Source: Chthonomonas sp. UBA2017 (GTDB taxonomy: Bacteria; Armatimonadota; Fimbriimonadia; Fimbriimonadales; Fimbriimonadaceae). From it: a stretch of 64,000 bases of DNA. A program made the position numbers and the translations under genes. Below are positions 57,713-64,000 of the stretch, piece by piece. Location: positions 1 to 64,000 of the forward strand of contig DDCB01000015.1 in assembly GCA_002335425.1 (NCBI GenBank), read 5' to 3'. Below the pieces are notes generated by a model that worked only from the letters and a program-made list of their open reading frames with translations, searched no databases and was not told the origin of the DNA. Positions within the stretch are counted from its first letter, which is position 1. The number at the start of each line of letters is the position of its first letter.

Positions 57713-59098
57713 CTACAGCGACGTCGTCGATGGTTCGCGATCCTCAGTCCTTAGCTGGGACGGATCGAACGCAGCCATTCCTCGGCGAATTTCGGCCACG
57801 TTCGTGAATCCTGCTTCCCGCAGAAGACTCGCTGCCGTCAACGATCGGCCCCCGGCCGCGCAATGCACCACAATCCTCCGATCACGCGGCAACTCGTCCA
57901 AGTGGTCGGGCAAGAGTCCCAACGGCACCGAATGAGCATCTCGGAAATGCCCGGAACCCCATTCCCGAGGCTCGCGAACGTCGAGAACGTAATCACGGTC
58001 GGTCAGCTCGCTCACTTCCGCGGCGGCATAACCCGTGGTGTCGAGCTTCAGAGCATCTAGGGTCATCCAGCCCGCGACCACATCGAGCCCGATGAGGCGC
58101 ATCGCCCGGACGGCTTGGTCAGCATCGCTCTGGCTTAAGGCAATCAAGGTGACGGGCTGCTCGTAGTCCAGCAACCAACCGGCCCAATTCACCAGCCCTT
58201 TGCCGAGCGGGATCGCGACCGCGGACGGCAGCCCCTCCGCCCGAATCGCAGCATGCGGCCGAATGTCGACAAGTCGACCTTGAGGCGTCTCCAACTGCGC
58301 GAGCGGACCCTGGGGCCCGAGGACCTTGGGGCCTTGCTTGTTCAGCATCTTCATCATCTTGAAGTAGCGAGGAGGCAGCGGCTGACCAGCCAGAACCTCA
58401 TCCACAAAGGCCTGCTCCGAGCCGACCTGAAACGCCCAATTGGTCTGCCGCTCGTACCCCAGAGTGGTGACCGGAGATCCGCCCAGGCTCTTGCCACAAG
58501 CCGACCCTGCGCCATGACCGGGCCAATTCAAGACAGAGTCAGAGAGGGACCGGATCTTTTGGATCGAGCCAAAGAGCACGCGCGCCCCAGCCTCCATCGT
58601 CCCTTTGAAATTGGCTGCCCGCTCCAACAGGTCCGGCCGACCCACGTCTCCGGCAAAAACAAAGTCTCCCGTAAACAGAGAGTGGGGAAGTTCGCTCGTC
58701 GCATGATCGGTCAGCAAGAACGAGAGGTGCTCAGGGGTGTGCCCAGGAGTGTGAAGCGCCTTAAGACTCAGATTCCCGATCTTGATCACGTCGCCGTCTT
58801 TCAGCAGCGTCACCTTGGGTTCGCTGGCAAAAGCGTACTTCCAGTCGGCGTCGCCTTCATCGCTGAGATACATCTGGGCACCCGTGGCGGCAGAGAGCTC
58901 ACGAGTGCCGGAAAGATAGTCCGCGTGGATATGAGTCTCGGTGACCGCAGTGATGCGGACCCCGAGAGACTCAGCCATCGCCAAATAGGGCGAAATGTCC
59001 CGCAGGGGGTCGATCACAATCGCTTCTTCAGTCGCGGCGCAGGCGATCAGGTAGCTCGCTTGGGCCAGAGCATCGTTGTAAAAGTGGCGGAGAATCAT
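57713..59098 (-). CDS. MBL-fold hydrolase (persulfide-dioxygenase-like) fused to two rhodanese domains
   Basis: A 461-residue protein. Residues 1-235 are an ETHE1/persulfide-dioxygenase-type metallo-beta-lactamase fold (ETHIHADYLSG, HTPGHTPEHLSF, FTGDFVFAGDVGRPDL, WPGHGAGSACG). Residues 270-350 are a rhodanese fold without its active Cys. Residues 360-450 are a rhodanese with active-site loop HCAAGGRS. Expected to oxidise or transfer sulfane sulfur. ATG 59098 overlaps the stop of the upstream rhodanese (ATGA), so they are co-translated. Confidence 0.9.
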   Translation of the reverse strand: MILRHFYNDALAQASYLIACAATEEAIVIDPLRDISPYLAMAESLGVRITAVTETHIHADYLSGTRELSAATGAQMYLSDEGDADWKYAFASEPKVTLLKDGDVIKIGNLSLKALHTPGHTPEHLSFLLTDHATSELPHSLFTGDFVFAGDVGRPDLLERAANFKGTMEAGARVLFGSIQKIRSLSDSVLNWPGHGAGSACGKSLGGSPVTTLGYERQTNWAFQVGSEQAFVDEVLAGQPLPPRYFKMMKMLNKQGPKVLGPQGPLAQLETPQGRLVDIRPHAAIRAEGLPSAVAIPLGKGLVNWAGWLLDYEQPVTLIALSQSDADQAVRAMRLIGLDVVAGWMTLDALKLDTTGYAAAEVSELTDRDYVLDVREPREWGSGHFRDAHSVPLGLLPDHLDELPRDRRIVVHCAAGGRSLTAASLLREAGFTNVAEIRRGMAAFDPSQLRTEDREPSTTSL

Positions 59099-59655
59099 GC
59101 AGTCACCTCGCGCGATCGTACATCCGTGGCGCAACCTGACGCCTTGGTTCGGTTCCAAGGCATGACCGCCAGGAGGCTCGCCATGGCGCAAACGTTGGTG
59201 GCTCCAGCGAACGTCAGGCCTGCGCCGACGAACATCGCCAAGTAGATCCAACCCGGCGCGCTGACCGTGGCCAAGATCGTTCCCGCCAGAACTAGGATGC
59301 CGGCGATCAGGCGTACTTGCCGCTCCAACGCCCACGCCGAAGAGGTGCTCGAAACGAGAGGATGACCCGAAGCCGCCCAGGCCTGAGTCCCGCCCTCGAC
59401 CTTCATCAGGTCTGGGCGAATCTCGCGGAGTTGATCACAAGCCATCTGAGCGCGACGTCCGCTTTGGCACAGAATCGCGACCGGGCCCGTTTTCAGATCG
59501 GCGCGCCGGGCTGCCAGCTGCTCCAGCGGGATGTTGATCGCGCCCGGGACATGGCCCGCGGCATACTCGCCCGCCGATCGAACATCCACGAGCTGCAGGT
59601 CGGCATGATCGGCGATTTGAGTCTGAAGTTCCGAAATGGTGATCGAGTTTTTCAT
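59095..59655 (-). CDS. Rhodanese domain with membrane DUF2892 tail
   Basis: A 186-residue protein. Residues 1-105 are a rhodanese domain (LQLVDVRSAGEYAAGHVPGA, active-site loop LCQSGRRAQ, KVEGGTQAWAASG). Residues 118-170 form two TM segments of the DUF2892 type (RLIAGILVLAGTIL, YLAMFVGAGLTFAGATNVC). It would carry sulfane sulfur at the membrane. ATG 59655 was chosen at the domain start; GTG 59676 is also possible and no SD is seen. Downstream of the sigma factor by 64 bp, coupled to the MBL-rhodanese gene. Confidence 0.88.
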   Translation of the reverse strand: MKNSITISELQTQIADHADLQLVDVRSAGEYAAGHVPGAINIPLEQLAARRADLKTGPVAILCQSGRRAQMACDQLREIRPDLMKVEGGTQAWAASGHPLVSSTSSAWALERQVRLIAGILVLAGTILATVSAPGWIYLAMFVGAGLTFAGATNVCAMASLLAVMPWNRTKASGCATDVRSREVTA

Positions 59656-59719
59656 AGCTTGAGAAAAGAGAGACACCCTCGTCCGGAAACGATTCATCAA
59701 TCCTGAGTTTTTTGAAGAA

Positions 59720-60229
59720 TTAACTCGCAACGGTCGAGCAGACCGACTGATCGAGAGCAGTCCGAACAGCTTGGCGGGCCCGATGAAGCCTCGATTTGGC
59801 CGCCGCCTCCGAAATGCCGAGCTCCTCAGCCGCCTCAGCCAGGCTCCTTTCTTCCAGCTCGCACGCCCGATAAACGAGTCCAAGGGTGGGCGGGAGCTGG
59901 TCCACGGCATCATGGACACATCGCTTCATGATCTGCAGGTCAAATTCTGGGGCATGATCGGCCACCAGACCCTTTTTCTCGGCATAGTCCAGGGTCTCGG
60001 CGAAGGCATGATGATGGCGCATTCGAGTACAAACTCGACGGCCGATGGTCGCAAGCCAACCCCGAAAAGCGTCTTCTGAGCTGAGCTGGTCAGCGGCAAG
60101 AAATGCGTTCATCAGGGCCGCCGCCAGGGCGTCTTCTGCATCCTCGCGGTGCTCACACACCCGCACCATCTGCCGATACACCGCGTCCTTGTGCTCCTTC
60201 ACCAGCCGCTCAAATCGCCGCGAATCCAC
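59720..60229 (-). CDS. ECF-type RNA polymerase sigma factor
   Basis: A 169-residue sigma-70 family ECF factor. Region 2: RFERLVKEHKDAVYRQMVRV with EDAEDALAAALMNAFLAA. Region 4: LPPTLGLVYRACELEERSLA followed by ELGISEAAAKSRLHRAR. There is no adjacent anti-sigma gene. GTG 60229 was chosen because CATAAT ends 6 nt upstream and the preceding residues are unlike a sigma factor. First gene of the operon with the two sulfur-transfer genes, so it may control them. Confidence 0.88.
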   Translation of the reverse strand: MDSRRFERLVKEHKDAVYRQMVRVCEHREDAEDALAAALMNAFLAADQLSSEDAFRGWLATIGRRVCTRMRHHHAFAETLDYAEKKGLVADHAPEFDLQIMKRCVHDAVDQLPPTLGLVYRACELEERSLAEAAEELGISEAAAKSRLHRARQAVRTALDQSVCSTVAS

Positions 60230-60235
60230 CGTTCG

Positions 60236-60241
60236 ATTATG
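60236..60241 (-). promoter_or_regulatory. Candidate -10 box CATAAT for leaderless mRNA
   Basis: On the minus strand CATAAT is followed by 6 nt (CGAACG) and GTG 60229, the sigma factor start. It overlaps a possible ATG (60239) of the divergent antiporter gene. Confidence 0.4.
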
Positions 60242-60319
60242 ACCTTCTCTGCTCTCATAGCTGGTTTGAGCAAGTTGAGCGACACGGGCAAACCGACTCT
60301 TCAGGTAGAAAGAGTTGTC

Positions 60320-61237
60320 GTGCACCCGATTCTGTCGCTGGTTTTGGGATTGATCTGTGCCGGGGTGGGTGGAGAGCTCTTCGTTCGCGGGGCCATCGGG
60401 GTGGCCCACTGGGCTCGAATCCCTGCGGGCATCGTCGGCGCGACCGTCGCCGCGTTCGCCACCTCAAGCCCTGAACTGGCCGTCTCGGTCAGCGCCGCCC
60501 TCGCCGGAACGCCTGAAATCGCCCTCGGAGACGCCCTCGGCAGCAACGTCGTGAACATCGGCCTGATCTTGGGGATCGCCCTCCTCTTTGGAACCTTGCG
60601 CGGAGAGGCGAATGTGCTTCGAAACGACCTACGAATCGCCCTCGCCGCCCCTTTACTGACCGGCGTCATCATTCTCGATGGCAACTTTTCGAGGATCGAC
60701 GCGGCGATTCTGTTCGCCGTGTTTTTGTTCTGGCTAGCCCGGACAATCCAGGCAGCTCGGCAAGCCCGCTCCGCCGCCGTCGAAACACTGGGTGAGACCC
60801 GACGCGGGCGAGCCCTGTTGGAATGCGCGGTGGGCCTGACTTTTCTGATCTTGGCTGGCAACCTGATCGTCGAAGGCGCGAAGTTCATCGGGGACCATTT
60901 GGGCTGGTCGCCCTTTGTCGTGGGTGCCACTTTGGTCGCGATCGGGACCTCGATGCCTGAGCTCGCCACGACCGTCATCAGCCGAATCCGAGGGCACGAC
61001 GAAGTCGGACTCGGGACGGTGCTCGGCAGCAATATCTTCAACAACCTGTTCATTGTCAGCGTGGCCGGCCTGATCACGCCCTTTGCCCTTCAGCCCCAGA
61101 GCGTCAGAATCGGGCTCGCCGCCGGGATCGCGACTCTGCTCTTGGTCTGGCCGAATCGCCAAGGCGAGGTCCCCCGGGGGCGCTCAGGCCTCTTGCTCGT
61201 GGGTTATGGGGTCTACGTGGTTCTTCTGGTGATCTAG
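60320..61237 (+). CDS. Sodium/calcium (or cation) exchanger, CaxA/NCX family
   Basis: A 305-residue antiporter with two homologous alpha repeats: GATVAAFATSSPELAVSVSA / GDALGSNVVNIGLILG and GATLVAIGTSMPELATTVIS / GTVLGSNIFNNLFIVS, both with the ion-binding Ser/Glu/Asn pattern. About ten TM segments. It exchanges cytoplasmic Ca2+ for Na+ or H+. GTG 60320 is preferred because it places the first TM at the N-terminus. ATG 60239 (332 residues) is possible but lies inside the divergent promoter. Confidence 0.85.
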   Translation: MHPILSLVLGLICAGVGGELFVRGAIGVAHWARIPAGIVGATVAAFATSSPELAVSVSAALAGTPEIALGDALGSNVVNIGLILGIALLFGTLRGEANVLRNDLRIALAAPLLTGVIILDGNFSRIDAAILFAVFLFWLARTIQAARQARSAAVETLGETRRGRALLECAVGLTFLILAGNLIVEGAKFIGDHLGWSPFVVGATLVAIGTSMPELATTVISRIRGHDEVGLGTVLGSNIFNNLFIVSVAGLITPFALQPQSVRIGLAAGIATLLLVWPNRQGEVPRGRSGLLLVGYGVYVVLLVI

Positions 61238-61265
61238 CCTCAGCCGAAGCCAGTCAGAGTCCGTG

Positions 61266-61271
61266 TATACT
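61266..61271 (+). promoter_or_regulatory. Candidate -10 box TATACT for leaderless mRNA
   Basis: TATACT is followed by 5 nt (CCTTC) and GTG 61277. TG directly precedes it. No SD. Confidence 0.5.
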
Positions 61272-61276
61272 CCTTC

Positions 61277-62068
61277 GTGCGGATGGGCAGCGCGACTGAA
61301 ACTCAAGGACCCATTCAGAGCGGATCAGCGCCCACCTGCCTCCGGGCTCAAGATCTCACGATGCGCCATGGCGCATCGACCACGCTCTGCACTCTGAATC
61401 TGGAGGTACCCGCCGGTCAAGTCCTGAGTATCCTGGGTCCGAACGGAGCCGGAAAAACCACGACGATCAACCTCTTCATGGGTTTCTTCCGGCCTGCCTC
61501 CGGTCGAGCCGAGGTCTGCGGCATTCACGTCGCCGAAAATCCGATCGAAGCGCGACGGCTCCTCGCCTACATCCCCGAGTCGGTGAGCCTCTATGGCAAC
61601 TTGACCGGACTCGAAAACCTCCAGTACTTTGCCGAGCTCGGCGGGATCCGAGGACTCACCTTCGAAGCTGGAGAAGAACTCCTGGCTCGCGCCGGCCTCC
61701 AAGAATCGGCCTGGCATCGAGACTGCTCAACCTATTCCAAAGGCATGCGCCAAAAAGTCTGTGTGGCGCTGGCGCTCGCCAAGGACGCCCGGGCGATGTT
61801 GCTCGATGAGCCCACCTCGGGCCTCGACCCGTTCGCGGCCCGAGAATTTTCGGGGTTGGTCAATGAACTCGCCTCGCAAGGCGTCGGAGCCCTGGTCGCC
61901 ACCCACGACCTCTTGCTGGCTCGCGAAATCTCGCACCGCATCCTGATCCTCGTCGGCGGGGAAGTCAAAGAGACGCTTCCGACCGACGGACTCGAACTTG
62001 GCGAACTCGAAAAGGTCTACTTAGAGGCGCTGGCGGCCGCCCCTGATTCCGAGAGGGATCAGCTTTGA
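61277..62068 (+). CDS. ABC transporter ATPase (ABC-2 exporter type)
   Basis: A 263-residue single-NBD ATPase: Walker A GPNGAGKTT, Q-loop region AYIPESVSLYGNLTGLENL, signature YSKGMRQKV, Walker B AMLLDEPTSGLDP, H-loop ATHD. Drives the two membrane subunits that follow. GTG 61277 is the first start; ATG 61283 is alternative. Overlaps the permease by 4 bp (TTGA). Confidence 0.93.
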   Translation: MRMGSATETQGPIQSGSAPTCLRAQDLTMRHGASTTLCTLNLEVPAGQVLSILGPNGAGKTTTINLFMGFFRPASGRAEVCGIHVAENPIEARRLLAYIPESVSLYGNLTGLENLQYFAELGGIRGLTFEAGEELLARAGLQESAWHRDCSTYSKGMRQKVCVALALAKDARAMLLDEPTSGLDPFAAREFSGLVNELASQGVGALVATHDLLLAREISHRILILVGGEVKETLPTDGLELGELEKVYLEALAAAPDSERDQL

Positions 62069-63468
62069 AAGCGATTTTCAAGAGGGAGTTCATCTCGCTT
62101 GTCGCCGATGGTCGGTTTTGGATCGCTTGTTGCTTGTTCACGTTGCTCGTCGGGTTGAGCACGGCGATTAGTCTCAAGAATGATCGAGCGATGGAACACC
62201 TTCGGGGTGGAGCTCAGCACGATCTGCGCCATGAATGGGTTTCGCAAACAGCCAAAGACCCTCACTCGGCGGCTCACTTTGGAACCTACCAGGTCAAACC
62301 CGGAACGTCGCTGAGTTGGTTTGATCCCGGCCTGGATCCGTTTTTAGGCACCGTCAACTTTTTGGAAGCCCACGTTCGAAGTGAGTTCATGCTCCGCCCC
62401 GCCCGCGATTCCACGTCCGCGCGGCATTTGGGCTATCTTTCTCCGGCCTTTTTGCTCCAGGTGATCGCGCCGCTTTTGATCATCCTCTTTTGCTTCGGTT
62501 CCTTTGCGAGCGATCGAGAATCCGGCACCTTGCGATTGACGTTGGCCTCTGGGGTCCATCCCGCCGCCCTCGTGGGCGGCAAGATCGTTGGGGGTTTGGC
62601 CGCTGTGTTCGCCCTCGTTCTTCCGAGCCTCGGCGTGTCTGGGATCATGATGATGCGGGTGTCCGAGGAGATCGATCTTGCGCGATTAGGATTGCTGCTG
62701 CTCGGCTATGGGTTCTATTTCGCCGCGATTGCCAGCATCACTCTCTGGGTGTCCTCGCGGGTCTTGAAGAGTCAATCGGCGCTTGCGATCATGATCAGCT
62801 TTTGGATCGGGATGACCTTCGTCGTGCCTCGCACGATCTCTGACATGGCGGCAGCGCAGCACCCGTTGCCCTCCAAAGCCGCCTTTGCCCAAAAAATCGC
62901 CGAAGAGACTCGCCAAGGCATTGACGGGCACGACCCCCAAGACGCACGGCGTGAAGAGTTGCTTGAAAGGACGCTCCGCGAATACGGCGTCCAAAGGATT
63001 GAGGAGCTGCCGGTCAATTTCGACGCGATTGCGCTCCAGGCCAGCGAGGACTATACGTCCGAACTCTATCAGCGGGAATTTGATCGAGTCGCCGACCAGC
63101 TCGAAGCCCAGGCGCAAATCGTTCGGACCACCGCTGTCTTGGCCCCCTTCTTGGCCATTCGCAACTGGAGCATGGCCGTCTCTGAATCCGACTGGGCCCA
63201 TCATCGCCGATATGCCCAGGCGGTCGAAAAGTATCGTCAGGAACTCGTTCGCCGGCTCAACACAGACATGATCCAGAACTCGCGGACGGGCGACTTTGGC
63301 TACGTGGTTCAGCAGGATTTTTGGGAGTCCATCCCTCCGATGACCTACGAAGGGCCCTCGGTGCGCGCCTCGATCGAGGACGTGGAATCTCAGCTCGGCC
63401 TCTTGGCGGCCTGGGCCCTCTTGGGGATCGTGGGTTGCCTTCGCGCGTCCGCGAGGTTGAGGCCGTGA
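62065..63468 (+). CDS. ABC-2 type permease, DUF3526-like
   Basis: A 467-residue membrane protein with an N-terminal TM (REFISLVADGRFWIACCLFT), a large extracytoplasmic domain, and a cluster of TM segments near residues 125-250 (LLQVIAPLLIILFCFGSFASDRESGTLRL is the typical ABC-2 core), then a long soluble region and a last TM. The second soluble loop has the DUF3526 layout. Pairs with the next gene. TTG 62065 overlaps the ATPase stop. Confidence 0.88.
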   Translation: MKAIFKREFISLVADGRFWIACCLFTLLVGLSTAISLKNDRAMEHLRGGAQHDLRHEWVSQTAKDPHSAAHFGTYQVKPGTSLSWFDPGLDPFLGTVNFLEAHVRSEFMLRPARDSTSARHLGYLSPAFLLQVIAPLLIILFCFGSFASDRESGTLRLTLASGVHPAALVGGKIVGGLAAVFALVLPSLGVSGIMMMRVSEEIDLARLGLLLLGYGFYFAAIASITLWVSSRVLKSQSALAIMISFWIGMTFVVPRTISDMAAAQHPLPSKAAFAQKIAEETRQGIDGHDPQDARREELLERTLREYGVQRIEELPVNFDAIALQASEDYTSELYQREFDRVADQLEAQAQIVRTTAVLAPFLAIRNWSMAVSESDWAHHRRYAQAVEKYRQELVRRLNTDMIQNSRTGDFGYVVQQDFWESIPPMTYEGPSVRASIEDVESQLGLLAAWALLGIVGCLRASARLRP

Positions 63469-64000
63469 ACGTCCGTTCCGAACTTCGCATCCTGATGCGA
63501 GATCGGCAGTTTCTCGGGATCGTTGGTTTTCTCGCCCTGATCTTGGCCGTGGCATTTTGGAGCGGCCACAACGAACAATCTGACCTCCGGCGTCGGGCCC
63601 AGGTCGCTCAGAGCGTTTCCGCCGAGCAGGTCTCGACGCTCCAACAAAACCTACGACTCGCAGACCAAGGCCTCGGGGATGAAATCCGCCCGGTGCCCAC
63701 GTCGCCGAGTGTCCTGGCGGCGACGACAAATCCGTATGTTCTCAAACAGAACACCCGCCTCGCCCTCACCGCCGTGGGCGAAGCGGATGTGCGCCCGAGT
63801 TTGGTTCGTCTGGGCGACCCGTTCGATCCGACTTGGACCTACGACGAAATCGTGAGCCCATTGGCGTTGGCGAGCGGTCGTTTTGACCTTGCGTTTGGGG
63901 TCGTCGTCCTTTTGCCGCTCCTCGTGATCGCTCTGATGTTCCGACTCTATTCGGGCGACCACGAGGCGGGCACTCGACTCCTTCTCGAATCGGGGCAACA
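63465..64000 (+). CDS. ABC-2 type permease, second subunit (partial, runs off the window)
   Basis: Starts at GTG 63465 overlapping the previous stop (GTGA) and is open to the last base (178 codons). Same layout as the preceding permease: N-terminal TM (QFLGIVGFLALILAVAFW), a soluble stretch, then TM LAFGVVVLLPLLVIALMFRL and SGDHEAGTRLLLESG, the ABC-2 core. Probably a paralogous partner in a heterodimeric exporter. Substrate unknown. Confidence 0.85.
   Translation, partial: MNVRSELRILMRDRQFLGIVGFLALILAVAFWSGHNEQSDLRRRAQVAQSVSAEQVSTLQQNLRLADQGLGDEIRPVPTSPSVLAATTNPYVLKQNTRLALTAVGEADVRPSLVRLGDPFDPTWTYDEIVSPLALASGRFDLAFGVVVLLPLLVIALMFRLYSGDHEAGTRLLLESGQ

Overview
This 64 kb window is a bacterial chromosome segment of fairly high GC. 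It is very compact: gene chains overlap by 4 bp (ATGA/GTGA/TTGA), and convergent pairs share or nearly share stop codons. The organism is probably a member of Armatimonadota, most likely Fimbriimonadia-like. This is inferred from two PEP-CTERM exported proteins with short VPEP...RRRR tails, a meso-DAP-type Gram-negative-like wall gene set, and the mix of DUF4139, S9 peptidases and a Ycf46-type AAA protein. No taxonomic search was run.

Layout. 1-680: the 3' end of 23S rRNA, 5S rRNA and a terminator. 0.8-9.2 kb: exported or peripheral proteins (DUF6265, two PEP-CTERM proteins, a penicillin-acylase-type hydrolase, a dipeptidyl-peptidase) plus nadE and an HTH regulator. 9.2-13 kb (minus): ileS-lspA-small membrane protein. 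13.2-16.5 kb (plus): rpsF-ssb-phosphoglucose/phosphomannose isomerase, then DUF4139. 16.6-21.3 kb: a second S9 peptidase, then the pdhA-pdhB E1 genes. 21.3-26.2 kb (minus): a five-gene 4-bp-overlap operon encoding a BMP-type nucleoside/purine ABC transporter (ATPase and two permeases), a tandem PTPS/QueD-family protein and an SDR reductase. 26.3-28 kb (minus): tuf and a half-size TauE/SafE protein. 28-37.7 kb: mixed metabolism (Gfo/Idh oxidoreductase, PQQ-type sugar dehydrogenase lipoprotein, class C beta-lactamase-like hydrolase, a large glycosidase-like protein, pyrF, mutY). 38-45 kb: a primary-type sigma factor, thioredoxin, fatty acid hydroxylase-like membrane protein, glycosyltransferase, pterin carbinolamine dehydratase, class II FBPase and Ycf46-like AAA protein. 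45.4-56.4 kb (plus): an uninterrupted division/cell-wall cluster mraZ-rsmH-ftsL-ftsI-murE-murF-mraY-murD-ftsW-murG, which stops at murG. 56.4-57.7 kb: small unknown genes and a clear cyclic-di-AMP (ydaO/yuaA) riboswitch on the minus strand in front of an unknown 142-aa gene. 57.7-60.2 kb (minus): an ECF sigma - rhodanese - MBL/rhodanese sulfur operon. 60.3-64 kb (plus): a Na+/Ca2+-type exchanger and an ABC exporter (ATPase plus two DUF3526-like permeases, the last cut by the window end).

The most notable signals are: (1) the c-di-AMP riboswitch, with a plausible SD-sequestering expression platform, controlling an unknown protein; (2) a recurrent -10-like TANNNT box placed 5-7 nt upstream of start codons, suggesting widespread leaderless mRNAs; (3) the BMP-transporter/double-PTPS/SDR operon, in which the first PTPS half has lost its catalytic residues; (4) an IleRS with HLGT in place of HIGH and a lost C-terminal zinc finger; (5) a MurD in which the usual DSKATN stretch reads SSMTTN; and (6) a sulfur operon headed by its own sigma factor.
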